Below, piece after piece: positions 35,677 to 44,877 of a DNA stretch of 64,000 bases. A model generated the notes under the pieces. It was not told where the DNA came from. It did no database searches and saw only the letters and a program-made list of their open reading frames with translations. How positions within the stretch are numbered: position 1 is the first letter of the stretch; each line of letters begins with the position of its first letter. The position numbers and the translations under genes were made by a program. The DNA lies in assembly GCF_011766325.1 (NCBI RefSeq), contig NZ_BLLG01000005.1, forward strand, positions 459,194 through 523,193, read 5' to 3'. Source of the DNA: Streptomyces pacificus (lineage in GTDB: Bacteria; Actinomycetota; Actinomycetes; Streptomycetales; Streptomycetaceae).

Positions 35677-36693
35677 ATGCGACGTCCGTCGGCCCGCACC
35701 CTCGCCGCTCTCGCCGCGACGGCCCTGGCCCTGCCCGCGCTCGCCGGCTGCAGCGGCGAACCGGCCGGTCTCACCATCTACTCCGGCAGGAACGAGAACC
35801 TCGTGGCGCCGCTCATCGACAAGCTCGAGGAGCACCTCGGCACCACCGTCGACGTCCGGTACGGCGGCAGCGCCGAACTCTCGGCGCAGCTCCTCGAAGA
35901 AGGCGACGAAACCGAGGCCGGCCTCTTCCTCTCCCAGGACGCGGGCGCCCTCGGCGCGCTCTCCGCGGACGGCAGGCTGGCGGCGCTGCCGCCGGCGACG
36001 CTCGACAAGGTCGCGCCGGACTACCGCGGCTCGGCCGGCGACTGGGTCGGCGTCAGCGGGCGGGTCCGGATCATCGCCTACGACTCGGAGAAGGTCACCA
36101 CACCCCCGGACAGCGTGCACGACCTGGTGCGGCCCGAGTGGAAGGGCAGGGTCGGCTACGCCCCGGCCAACGCCTCCTTCCAGGCGTTCGTCACCGGCAT
36201 GCGCGTCCTGGAGGGCGACGAGGCCACCCGCACCTGGCTCAAGGCGCTGAAGGCCAACAGCCCGAAGGCCTACGAGAGCAACCTCAACGTCCTCGACGCC
36301 GTCGACTCCGGCGAGGTGTCCCTCGGCCTGCTGAACCACTACTACTGGTACGAGAAGGCGGCGGAGAAAGGCGCGGACGAGCTCCGGGCCAAGGTGCACT
36401 ACCTCCCGGAGGGCGACCCGGGCGGCCTGGTGAACGTCGCAGGAGTGGGTCTGCTGAAGGGCGCGGACAAGCAGCAGAGCGCCTACGCCCGGAAGGCCGC
36501 CGACTTCCTGCTGTCCGCCGAGTCGCAGCGCTACTTCGCCGAGGAGACCAAGGAGTACCCGCTCGCCGCAGGCGTCGAGCAGGCGGAGGGCGTCCCGCCG
36601 CTTGACTCCCTCCAGCCGCCGCGGATCGACCTGGGCCGGCTCGACTCGCTGAAGGCGACCCTGGCCATGCTCCAGGACGTCGGAATGGTCTGA
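35677..36693 (+). CDS. Iron(III) ABC transporter substrate-binding lipoprotein
   Basis: 338 aa lipoprotein with lipobox LAGC (C25) after MRRPSARTLAALAATALALP. The FbpA/SfuA-type fold starts LTIYSGRNENLV and contains NHYYWYEKA, where the paired tyrosines bind ferric iron in this family. It would capture free or chelated Fe3+ outside the cell and deliver it to the permease that follows 2 nt downstream. ATG at 35677; a GTG at 35641 is an alternative. The iron box about 100 bp upstream supports iron uptake, not sulfate or thiamine. Confidence 0.9.
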   Translation: MRRPSARTLAALAATALALPALAGCSGEPAGLTIYSGRNENLVAPLIDKLEEHLGTTVDVRYGGSAELSAQLLEEGDETEAGLFLSQDAGALGALSADGRLAALPPATLDKVAPDYRGSAGDWVGVSGRVRIIAYDSEKVTTPPDSVHDLVRPEWKGRVGYAPANASFQAFVTGMRVLEGDEATRTWLKALKANSPKAYESNLNVLDAVDSGEVSLGLLNHYYWYEKAAEKGADELRAKVHYLPEGDPGGLVNVAGVGLLKGADKQQSAYARKAADFLLSAESQRYFAEETKEYPLAAGVEQAEGVPPLDSLQPPRIDLGRLDSLKATLAMLQDVGMV

Positions 36694-36695
36694 CG

Positions 36696-38282
36696 GTGAC
36701 CACACCGGATTCACCCGTCCGGAAGCGCGCCCCCCGCCCGGGCGCCGCCCCCCTGCCGGCCGGGCGCCGGCGCGCCGCTATCCGGCCCCCCCGGCCGCTA
36801 CTGCTCACCGCCTGCCTGGCCGGGGCGCTCGCCGTGCTGCCGCTCGGCTATCTGGCCGTGCGGGCGCTGGAGCGCGGCCCCGCCTTCGCCTGGGACGTCA
36901 TCGCGGACGAGCGGACCGGGTCGCTCCTGCTGCGCAGCCTCGGGCTCGCCGCGGTCGTCGTCGCGGCCTGCCTGGTGCTCGGCGTGTCCCTGGCCTGGCT
37001 GACCGTGCGCACGGCGCTGCCCGGCGTCCGCGTCTGGTCGGTGCTGGTGACCCTGCCCCTGGCGGTGCCCAGCTATGTCGCGGCCTTCACCTGGCTGTCC
37101 GCAGCGCCCTGGCTGGTCGGCTTCACCGGAGCCGCACTCGCGATGACGCTGGTCAGCTTCCCGTATGTGTATCTGCCCGTCGCGGCCGCGCTCCGCGGGA
37201 TCGACCCCGCGCAGGAGGAGGTGTCCCGCTCGCTCGGGCACGGCGCCGTGCGCACGTTCGCCCGCGTCGTCCTGCCCCAGCTGCGGCCGGCCGCCGCAGG
37301 AGGCGGGCTGCTGGTCGCGCTCTACGTGCTGTCGGACTTCGGTGCGGTGTCGCTGATGCGGTACGACACCTTCACCCGCGGCATCTACACCTCCTACCGG
37401 GCCAGCTTCGACCGCACCCCCGCCGCCGCGCTCAGCGCCGTACTCGTGGTCATGACCGTGGCACTGGTGGCGGCGGAGGCCCGCACCCGGGGCCGTGCCG
37501 GGCACTCCAGGGCCGGCCGGGGCACCGCGCGCCCGGCGGCGCCCCTCGCGCTCGGCCGGCTCCGGCTGCCCGCGCTCGCCTGGTGCGGGACGGTCGTCAC
37601 CGCCGCCGTGGGCTTCCCTCTGGGGGTCCTCGGCTACTGGCTGGCCGTCGGCTCGTCCGCCACCTGGGAGCCCGCTCTGCTCAGCGACACCGCACTCACC
37701 ACTCTGGGCGTGGCCGCGGCGGGCGCGGCACTCACCACCGCGCTCGCCCTGCCGGTCGGTGTGATCGCGGCCCGCCACCGCGGCCGGACCGCGCACCTAC
37801 TGGAGCAGGCCGCCTATGCCGGGCACGCCCTGCCCGGCATCACCGTCGCCCTGGCGTTGGTGTTCTTCGCCGTCCGCTATGCCCGCCCGCTCTACCAGGA
37901 ACCGCCGCTGCTGGTCTGCGCCTACGCGGTGCTGTTCCTGCCCGTCGCGGTGGCCGCCACCCGGGCGGCCGTGCTCCAGGCCCCGCCGGTGCTGGAGGAC
38001 GTCGCCCGCTCCCTCGGCCGCTCACCGCTGAGGGTGCTGCGTGAAGTCACCGTGCCGCTCGCCGCACCCGGTGTCGCCGCCGGAGCCGTCCTGACCTTCG
38101 TGGTCTGCATGAAGGAGCTTCCCGCGACCCTGCTGCTGCGGCCCACCGGCATGGACACCCTGGCCACCCGGCTGTGGACGGAGACCGGAGCAGGCTCGTT
38201 CGCCGCCGCCGCGCCGTACGCCGCCGCGCTGATCCTCCTCGCCGCCGTCCCGTCCTACCTGCTCGGAAGGCACCGCACATGA
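36696..38282 (+). CDS. Iron(III) ABC transporter permease (FbpB/SfuB-like)
   Basis: 528 aa, a duplicated binding-protein-dependent permease with about twelve helices. The two EAA loops are visible as EEVSRSLGHGAVRTFARVVLPQ and EDVARSLGRSPLRVLREVTVP. It is the fused two-domain form seen in FbpB and SfuB. GTG start at 36696, two bases after the preceding stop; its TGA overlaps the ATG of the ATPase (ATGA), so the three genes form one operon. Confidence 0.9.
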   Translation: MTTPDSPVRKRAPRPGAAPLPAGRRRAAIRPPRPLLLTACLAGALAVLPLGYLAVRALERGPAFAWDVIADERTGSLLLRSLGLAAVVVAACLVLGVSLAWLTVRTALPGVRVWSVLVTLPLAVPSYVAAFTWLSAAPWLVGFTGAALAMTLVSFPYVYLPVAAALRGIDPAQEEVSRSLGHGAVRTFARVVLPQLRPAAAGGGLLVALYVLSDFGAVSLMRYDTFTRGIYTSYRASFDRTPAAALSAVLVVMTVALVAAEARTRGRAGHSRAGRGTARPAAPLALGRLRLPALAWCGTVVTAAVGFPLGVLGYWLAVGSSATWEPALLSDTALTTLGVAAAGAALTTALALPVGVIAARHRGRTAHLLEQAAYAGHALPGITVALALVFFAVRYARPLYQEPPLLVCAYAVLFLPVAVAATRAAVLQAPPVLEDVARSLGRSPLRVLREVTVPLAAPGVAAGAVLTFVVCMKELPATLLLRPTGMDTLATRLWTETGAGSFAAAAPYAAALILLAAVPSYLLGRHRT

Positions 38283-39334
38283 CCGACCTTCAGATCACGG
38301 GGCTGGCCAAGGGGTACGGCCCCGGCGCCGCGGTCCTCGACGGCCTCGACCTCACCGTCCCCGGAGGCTCGCTGGCCGCCGTCCTCGGCCCCTCGGGCTG
38401 CGGCAAGACCACCCTGCTCCGCGTCGTCGCCGGCTTCCTGCGCGCCGACGCGGGCACCGTCGCCCTCGGCGGACACACCCTCGGCGGACCCGGCGTCCAT
38501 CTGCCGCCCGAGCGCCGCCGCATCGGCATCGTGCCGCAGGAGGGCGCCCTGTTCCCGCACCTCAGCGTGGCCCGCAACGTCGCCTTCGGGCTGACCGGTC
38601 TCCACCGGAGCGCACGCGGCCGCCGCGTCGGCGAGATGCTCGGCCTCGTCGGGCTCGACGGCTACGGCCGGCGCATGCCGCACGAACTCTCCGGCGGGCA
38701 GCAGCAGCGTGTCGCCCTCGCCCGCGCCCTGGCCCCCGAACCGGACCTGGTGCTCCTCGACGAGCCGTTCAACGCCCTCGACAGCGCGCTGCGGGCCGGG
38801 GTACGGGCCGATGTGCGCGCCGCGCTCAGGGCCACCGGTGCCACGGCGGTCCTGGTCACCCACGACCAGCAGGAGGCGCTCTCCACCGCCGATCTGGTCG
38901 CGGTCGTCCGGGACGGCCGGGTGGCGCAGTGCGCCGCGCCGCAGGAGCTGTACCAGCGTCCCGCGGACCCCTGGGTCGCCGCGTTCGTCGGCGACGCGGT
39001 ACTCGTCGGCGGTGCCGCCGAGGGCGGCACCGTGAACACCCCCCTGGGCCGCGTCCCCCTGGCGGGCGGACCGGGGGCACCGGGCGGGCTCCGCGAGGGC
39101 CGGGTGCTGCTCCGGCCGGAACAGCTCAGGCTGACCGACCCGGCGGCGGCACACGTCCGGGGAACGGTGACCGATGTGCACTTCTACGGCCACGACGCGA
39201 TGGTCACCGTCGCCGTCGACGGCGTGGAGGACCCGGTCGGCATCCGCGTCCCCGGCCCCGTGCCGGTCCGGCCCGGCGGGCGGACGGGCATCCGGGTGAC
39301 GGGAGAGGCGACCCTCCACCCGGCGGCCTGCTGA
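38279..39334 (+). CDS. Iron(III) ABC transporter ATP-binding protein (FbpC-like)
   Basis: 351 aa ATPase. Walker A GPSGCGKTT (about 40-48), Q-loop IVPQEGALFPHLSV, signature LSGGQQQR, Walker B LVLLDEPF and H-loop VLVTHDQQEA are intact. The C-terminal extension (LLRPEQLRL, VTDVHFYGHDAMV) is the TOBE-type regulatory domain seen in FbpC. ATG at 38279 in a 4-nt overlap with the permease. Last gene of the iron operon. Confidence 0.92.
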   Translation: MTDLQITGLAKGYGPGAAVLDGLDLTVPGGSLAAVLGPSGCGKTTLLRVVAGFLRADAGTVALGGHTLGGPGVHLPPERRRIGIVPQEGALFPHLSVARNVAFGLTGLHRSARGRRVGEMLGLVGLDGYGRRMPHELSGGQQQRVALARALAPEPDLVLLDEPFNALDSALRAGVRADVRAALRATGATAVLVTHDQQEALSTADLVAVVRDGRVAQCAAPQELYQRPADPWVAAFVGDAVLVGGAAEGGTVNTPLGRVPLAGGPGAPGGLREGRVLLRPEQLRLTDPAAAHVRGTVTDVHFYGHDAMVTVAVDGVEDPVGIRVPGPVPVRPGGRTGIRVTGEATLHPAAC

Positions 39335-39661
39335 GCGGCCCGCCGGGCCACCGCCCGCCGGGCCGCACGGACCAGCGGGCGGACCAGCGGGGCGACTCCG
39401 CCGGCACCGCCGGCACCGCCGGCACCGTCAGGGCCACCGTCCTCGCGACGCTGCGGTGGAACGCGGAGGGAAGCAGGACCGGCACCTCACCGAAGGCGGG
39501 GCCGACCTCGCGACCGACATGATCACGAAGTCGGGCGGCAGAGCGGCCAGCGCTCCGGGGAAGCAGCTCGGCGCCGCGAAGGCCGGCCGCTTCCTGTCCG
39601 CGGCCGGCACGACCCGGACGGTGCCGGGCGAGTCCGGCCGGCCGCCGGGCGAGTGGCGACG
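39335..39661. other. Gap between iron operon and rtcB
   Basis: 327 bp between convergent genes. It contains GCCGGGCC/GGCCC-rich inverted sequences and a triplet of CGCCGGCAC near 39409-39427. No gene or clear terminator with T-run was identified. Confidence 0.45.
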
Positions 39662-40918
39662 TCACCCCTTGACGCAGATGAGCTGCTTGAGCTTGGCGAC
39701 GACCTGCACCAGGTCCTTCTGCTGGTCGATCACGCGGCTGATCGACTTGTAGGCGGCGGGGATCTCATCCACCACACCCGAGTCCTTGCGGCACTCGACA
39801 CCCCGAGTCTGCTCCTCGAGGTCCCGCGTCGAGAACCTCCGCTTCGCGGCGTTGCGGCTCATCCTGCGGCCGGCACCGTGCGAGGCGGAGTTGAACGACT
39901 TCGGGTTGCCCAGGCCGCGGACGATGTACGACTCGGTTCCCATGGAACCGGGGATGATCCCCCACTCACCCGAGCCCGCGCTGATGGCTCCCTTCCGGGT
40001 GACCAGCAGATCCATCCCCTCGTACCGCTCCTCGCTGACGTAGTTGTGATGGCAGCTGATCACTCCGGGGCGGTCCTCCTCGGTCCGCATCCGGCCCTCG
40101 GCGTCCTCCCGCTCGAAGGAGACAAGGGGATCGAAGGTGACCGCGGCCTTCGCGAACTCCCTGCGGACGACCTCCTGGAACAGCCCCATCATGATCGCGC
40201 GGTTGTGCCTGGCGTACTCCTGCGCCCAGAAGAGGTCGTTCCGGTAGGCCGCCATCTGCGGGGTGTCCGAGACGAACACCGCGAGATCGCGGTCGACCAG
40301 ACCCCGGTTGTGCGGCAGGCTCCGGGCCTCGCCGATGTGGTACTCGGCGAGTTCCTTGCCGATGTTCCGCGAACCGGAGTGCAGCATCAGCCAGACGGAA
40401 CCGCCCTCGTCCAGGCAGAACTCGATGAAGTGGTTGCCGGAGCCGAGCGTTCCCATCTGCCTGGCCGCGCGCTCCCGGCGGAACCTGACCGGCTCCGCGA
40501 CACCGTCGAACCGCCCCCAGAAGTCGGCGAACCCCGCCGAGGGGAGTCCGAACACCCGCCCGGGATCCACCGGGTCATCGTGCATCGAGCGCCCGACGGG
40601 GATCGCGCGCTCGATCCTGGAGCGGAGCCGGGAGAGGTCGCCGGGCAGATCGTTCGCGGTGAGCGAGGTCTTCACCGCCGACATCCCGCAGCCGATGTCG
40701 ACGCCGACGGCCGCCGGGCACACCGCGCCGCGCATCGCGATGACCGAACCGACCGTCGCGCCCTTGCCGTAGTGCACATCCGGCATCACGGCGAGCCCCT
40801 CGATCCAGGGCAGCGTCGTGACGTTCCGCAGCTGCTGCATGGCGACGTCCTCGACCTCGGCCGGGTCCGTCCACATCCGGATCGGGACCTTGGCGCCTGC
40901 TACCTCCACATACGACAT
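39662..40918 (-). CDS. rtcB: RNA-splicing ligase RtcB
   Basis: 418 aa RNA ligase joining 2',3'-cyclic phosphate (or 3'-phosphate) to 5'-OH ends with GTP and Mn2+. Metal and nucleotide motifs: MPDVHYGKGATVGS (45-58), DIGCGMS (74-80, Cys77), GSGNHF, HSGSRNIGK, and SHGAGRRMSR with the GMP-accepting histidine region. ATG at 40918, ribosome site GAGGAAAT 6 nt upstream. No rtcA or rtcR is nearby. It may repair tRNA or RNA after stress or toxin cleavage. The open frame extends far upstream, but it is a shadow of the DUF3558 region. Confidence 0.92.
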   Translation of the reverse strand: MSYVEVAGAKVPIRMWTDPAEVEDVAMQQLRNVTTLPWIEGLAVMPDVHYGKGATVGSVIAMRGAVCPAAVGVDIGCGMSAVKTSLTANDLPGDLSRLRSRIERAIPVGRSMHDDPVDPGRVFGLPSAGFADFWGRFDGVAEPVRFRRERAARQMGTLGSGNHFIEFCLDEGGSVWLMLHSGSRNIGKELAEYHIGEARSLPHNRGLVDRDLAVFVSDTPQMAAYRNDLFWAQEYARHNRAIMMGLFQEVVRREFAKAAVTFDPLVSFEREDAEGRMRTEEDRPGVISCHHNYVSEERYEGMDLLVTRKGAISAGSGEWGIIPGSMGTESYIVRGLGNPKSFNSASHGAGRRMSRNAAKRRFSTRDLEEQTRGVECRKDSGVVDEIPAAYKSISRVIDQQKDLVQVVAKLKQLICVKG

Positions 40919-41215
40919 ATTTCCTCGATTCCCCCATACATCAGATAACGCAGAAACCTCGCCGGTACCCAGGAAAGGGATATCGAACCGGCGTTCACCG
41001 CTCCGCGTGCGGTAGACATTGTGTCCATCGGTGCGCATCCGGCGGCAACACGATTTCCCCGAGGGCCACCACCGGGGCGACCGGGCGGCCACGGGCGGCC
41101 TCGTGCCGGTGCGGGCAACCGGCGCAGCCACGAGCGGCCGGGCGGAACCGGTAACCGGGCCGGCGGCCGGATCCGGCCGAAGAGCGCAGGACGGCAGAGA
41201 AGGGAGCCTGGGAAC

Positions 41216-42082
41216 GTGCGGCGAAAGGGGTACGCACCCGGCGTTGCGGCGCTTCTCGCGGCGCTCGTCACCGGCTGCACCGGCGGAACCGCTGACGGCA
41301 GCGCCACGAGCGAGGCCAAGGCCGGCGCGGCCTCCGGGCCCGCTGCTGCGCCTGGCAAGTACCGCACGCTCTACGAGCCCTGCGGTGCCGTCGAGCGCGC
41401 GATGCTCAGGGACCTGCTCCCCGGCGCGGCCCAGCTTCCGGAAGAACAGCAGGAGAAGGTCTTCCGGGGAACGGCCGCTGTCACCTATGACACGGACCGC
41501 CGAGTCGGGTGCAGTTGGAAGGCCGACGCCCCCGACGCCTCGCACAACCTCCGCATCGACGTGGAACGCGTGGTGTCCTATGACCAGGACGTCAGCGACG
41601 AGCAGCGCGCCCTCGAGGTGTACACCGGGAAGCAGGACGCCGCGCAGCTGCCGGTACCCGCCGCCGGCGGCGGCGGCCAGAGCGGCACCGGTGCCCCGGC
41701 GACGGGTTCCCCCGCCCCCGGCACCGGGACCTCCCCCGGCACCATCGACCCGTCCCCCGCACCCGCCTCCTCCGCCGCCTCCGGTTCCCCTGGCACCCCG
41801 GGCACCCCGGGCACGGCTGGTACCCCCGGCACCTCCGAGGGACTTGAACCGCGCGTCCTCGACGGCCTCGGCGACAGCGCGTTCCTCGACGACGTCCTCA
41901 CCCGGACCGGTTCCACCGCCCGGCACCGCACGGTGAGCGTGGTGTTCCGCACATCCAACGTGATCGTGACCGTCGAGTACGGCGAGCAGCCGGCCCGTGT
42001 GACGGAGATCCCGGACAGCAAGGAACTGCAGGAAAAGGCCCGGGGTCTGGCCCAAAAGCTCGCGGATCGGTTCGACGACTAG
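41216..42082 (+). CDS. DUF3558 lipoprotein (first copy)
   Basis: 288 aa lipoprotein: signal peptide with lipobox LVTGC (first residues VRRKGYAPGVAALLAALVTGC). A DUF3558-like extracellular domain (YEPCGAVERAMLRDLLPGA, then VGCSWKAD) has two conserved cysteines. A long Gly/Pro/Ser/Thr linker with repeated GTPGTP separates a C-terminal strand domain (VVFRTSNVIVTVEYG). GTG at 41216 with AAGGGAG. A related gene follows at 42263. Streptomyces carry many such surface proteins; the function is unknown. Confidence 0.8.
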   Translation: MRRKGYAPGVAALLAALVTGCTGGTADGSATSEAKAGAASGPAAAPGKYRTLYEPCGAVERAMLRDLLPGAAQLPEEQQEKVFRGTAAVTYDTDRRVGCSWKADAPDASHNLRIDVERVVSYDQDVSDEQRALEVYTGKQDAAQLPVPAAGGGGQSGTGAPATGSPAPGTGTSPGTIDPSPAPASSAASGSPGTPGTPGTAGTPGTSEGLEPRVLDGLGDSAFLDDVLTRTGSTARHRTVSVVFRTSNVIVTVEYGEQPARVTEIPDSKELQEKARGLAQKLADRFDD

Positions 42083-42262
42083 CGCGCGGGCCGGGCCTCG
42101 GCCGCTGTTCGGCCGCTCCGGCGCCCGGTCCCGCCGGACGGCCGTGCCGTCGTACCGTGTCGGCGTACCGTGGCCGCCCGGGAGCACCGGACCGTCCACC
42201 CGGACGAACCGGACCGGCATCCGGTACTCCGGAGGACCGTACGACAACCGACTGAAGGAACC

Positions 42263-42991
42263 ATGCACCGTTCAGCCCCGCGACTCACCCGCATACTCGC
42301 CTGCGCCGCCGTCCCGGTGATGCTCGTCGTCGCCGGCTGCTCGTCGGACTCCGGCAGCAAGGGCTCCGATCCGGCCGGCGGCTCGTCCCCCTCGCCCGGG
42401 GCCTCCGCCCCCGGCGGCGGGCAGTCGCCGGTGCCCCTGGAGCCCGCGAAGTACGCCAAGCTGCCCGAGCCCTGCAAGGCACTGACCACCAAGACGGTCG
42501 AGGAGCTGGTGCCGAAGGTGAAGAACGAGGCCGGCACCGCCGGCACCTCCAACGACACGGCCGCCCGCGGCAGCTGCTCCTGGAACGGCCTGGAGGACAA
42601 GGGCGTCAAGGGCTCCGACTACCGCTGGCTCGACGTGTCGTTCCAGCGCTTCGCGTCCGAGTCGGGCATCGGCAGCGGTGCGGACCGCGCCCGGGACGCC
42701 TATGAGAAGGAAGTCTCCGCGGTCAAGGCGACGGAGAAGGCCGAGAGCGTCAGTGCCTCACCCGCCGCGGGCGTCGGCGAGGAGGCCACCGCGGTCGCCT
42801 ACGGCCTGGCCAAGTCCGGCGAGGACTTTGAGTACGCCACGATCGTGGCCCGCACGGGCAACGTCGTGATGACCCTCGGCTACAACGGCACGGGTTTCGC
42901 GGGCGCCGAGAACCCGGACCCGGCGCAGCTGATGAAGGGCGCGATGGCGGCGGCCAAGGAGGCCGCCGCCTCCGTTGCCAAGGCCAACTAG
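42263..42991 (+). CDS. DUF3558 lipoprotein (second copy)
   Basis: 242 aa lipoprotein with lipobox VVAGC and a Gly/Ser/Pro linker. The DUF3558 core has LPEPCKALTTKTVEELVPK and GSCSWNG with the cysteine pair, then IVARTGNVVMTLGYNG. It resembles the preceding gene (same PC..., CSW and ARTGNV motifs), so the two are likely tandem paralogues that diverged in linker length. ATG at 42263 with AAGGAA. The 180-bp gap allows an own promoter. Confidence 0.82.
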   Translation: MHRSAPRLTRILACAAVPVMLVVAGCSSDSGSKGSDPAGGSSPSPGASAPGGGQSPVPLEPAKYAKLPEPCKALTTKTVEELVPKVKNEAGTAGTSNDTAARGSCSWNGLEDKGVKGSDYRWLDVSFQRFASESGIGSGADRARDAYEKEVSAVKATEKAESVSASPAAGVGEEATAVAYGLAKSGEDFEYATIVARTGNVVMTLGYNGTGFAGAENPDPAQLMKGAMAAAKEAAASVAKAN

Positions 42992-43107
42992 GAATGTCCC
43001 GGGGGTTCTCGCCGTAGCACGCGCCTTGCCCCCGTGCATACCGATCGGCGGCGAACGGTGATCCAGTCGGACCGGGCGGTCGGCGCAGGATCGGCAACGG
43101 TCTGCCG

Positions 43108-43140
43108 GGGGCGGGGCACCGGATCCGGCGGCCCCGCCCC
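43108..43140. terminator. Terminator between DUF3558 and lysS
   Basis: A perfect 10-bp stem (GGGGCGGGGC at 43108-43117 with GCCCCGCCCC at 43131-43140); the loop contains a palindrome CCGGATCCGG. It serves the convergent DUF3558 and lysS genes. Confidence 0.75.
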
Positions 43141-43149
43141 GGGGCCCGG

Positions 43150-44877
43150 TCAGGCAGCCAGCAGCTTGCGCACCCGGTCCGCCCCGACCGCCAGAAGCAG
43201 TGTGGGCAGGCGCGGGCCGGTCTCCCGGCCCACCAGCAGCCGGTACAGCAGCGCGAAGAACGCACGCTGGGCCGCCTTCAGCTCCGGTGTCGGCTTGGCG
43301 TCCGGATCCAGGCCGGCCATCACCTTCGGCACTCCGTAGACCAGGGTCGTCAGGCCGTCCAGCGACCAGTGGGTGTCGAGTCGCTCCAGCAGCAGACGGA
43401 GCGACTCGCGCGCGTCGTCGCCGAGCGAGTCGAGCAGTTCCGCATCCGGCTCGCAGCGCACGACCGTGCGGGCCTCGGCCGGGACCTGAGTGGTGATCCA
43501 GTTCTCCGCGCGGTCGAGCCTGGGCCGGGCCTCGTCGAGCGAGGAGAGCGGGTTCGCCGGGTCCAGCTCGCTGAGGATGCGCAGCGTCTGCTCGTCGTGG
43601 CCGGCGGTGATGTCGACAACGGAAGCGAGCGTGCGGTACGGCAGCGGGCGCGGCGTGCGCGGCAGCTCACCGGCGGCGGTGCGGGCCGCCCGGGCGTACG
43701 CGGCGGCGTCGGCCGGGAGCGCGGCGCCCTCGGCGACCCTGGACTCCAGCCTGTCCCACTCGTCGTAGAGACGCTGGATCTCCTGATCGAAAGCGATCTT
43801 GAAAGCCTGGTTGGGCTTGCGGCGGGCGTACAGCCAGCGCAGCAGGGGTGCTTCCATGATCTTCAACGCGTCGGCCGGGGTCGGCACGCCGCCGCGTGAC
43901 GACGACATCTTGGCCATGCCGGAGATGCCCACGAAGGCGTACATCGGACCGATCGGCTGGACGCCGTCGAAGACCTCGCGGACGATCTGGCCGCCGACGA
44001 CGAACGACGACCCGGGGGACGAGTGGTCGACCCCGCTCGGCTCGAAGATCACGCCCTCGTAGGCCCAGCGCATCGGCCAGTCGACCTTCCAGACCAGCTT
44101 GCCCCGGTTGAACTCGCTCAGCCGGACCGTCTCCGAGAAACCGCACGCCGCGCAGGAGTACGTCAGCTCGGTGGTCGCTTCGACGTACTCCGTGACGGTC
44201 GTCAGGTCCTTCTCGCAGTTGCCGCAGTACGGCTTGTACGGGAAGTAGCCGGCAGAACCGCCGCCGCCGTCGTCCTCGGACGCCGCGCCGGAGCCCTCGG
44301 CGGCCTCCAGCTCGGCCTCGTCGACCGGCTTCTGCTGCTTCTTCGGAGAGGCCTTCGCCTTCGTCCGGTACTGGTCGAGGATGCCGTCGATCCGGGCACG
44401 GTGCCTCATGGCGTGCAGCACCTGCTCGCGGTAGGCGCCCGAGGTGTACTGCTCGGTCTGGCTGACCGGGTCGTACTCGACGCCGAGCTCGGCGAGCGAC
44501 TCGGCCATCGCGGCCTTGAAGTGCTCCGCCCAGTTGGGGTGCGGCGAACCGGAGGGCGCGGGCACCGATGTCAGCGGCTTGCCGATGTGCTCGGCCCAGG
44601 TGCCGTCCACGCCCTGAACGCCCGCGGGCACCTTGCGGTAGCGGTCGTAGTCGTCCCAGGAGACCAGATGGCGGACCTCGCGCCCGCGGCGGCGGATCTC
44701 GTCCGCGACCAGGTGGGGGGTCATGACCTCACGCAGATTGCCCAGGTGGATGGGGCCGGACGGGGACAGGCCAGACGCAACCACGACCGGTTTCCCGGGC
44801 GCACGCCGTTCCGACTCGGCGATGACATCGTCCGCGAAACGGGAGACCCAGTCGGTCTCGGTGCTGCTCTGAGCCAC
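43150..44877 (-). CDS. lysS: Lysyl-tRNA synthetase, class I
   Basis: 575 aa. This is the archaeal-type class I LysRS: HIGH-like HLGN at 44-47 (SGPIHLGN), KMSKS-like KMSSS (ISGMAKMSSSRGG), and zinc-finger cysteines CGNC and CAAC in the insertion. A Glu/Gly-rich stretch (residues 205-225) is a linker. GTG at 44877 with AAGGAC upstream; the open frame continues further but has no ribosome site. Divergent from argS. Confidence 0.93.
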   Translation of the reverse strand: MAQSSTETDWVSRFADDVIAESERRAPGKPVVVASGLSPSGPIHLGNLREVMTPHLVADEIRRRGREVRHLVSWDDYDRYRKVPAGVQGVDGTWAEHIGKPLTSVPAPSGSPHPNWAEHFKAAMAESLAELGVEYDPVSQTEQYTSGAYREQVLHAMRHRARIDGILDQYRTKAKASPKKQQKPVDEAELEAAEGSGAASEDDGGGGSAGYFPYKPYCGNCEKDLTTVTEYVEATTELTYSCAACGFSETVRLSEFNRGKLVWKVDWPMRWAYEGVIFEPSGVDHSSPGSSFVVGGQIVREVFDGVQPIGPMYAFVGISGMAKMSSSRGGVPTPADALKIMEAPLLRWLYARRKPNQAFKIAFDQEIQRLYDEWDRLESRVAEGAALPADAAAYARAARTAAGELPRTPRPLPYRTLASVVDITAGHDEQTLRILSELDPANPLSSLDEARPRLDRAENWITTQVPAEARTVVRCEPDAELLDSLGDDARESLRLLLERLDTHWSLDGLTTLVYGVPKVMAGLDPDAKPTPELKAAQRAFFALLYRLLVGRETGPRLPTLLLAVGADRVRKLLAA

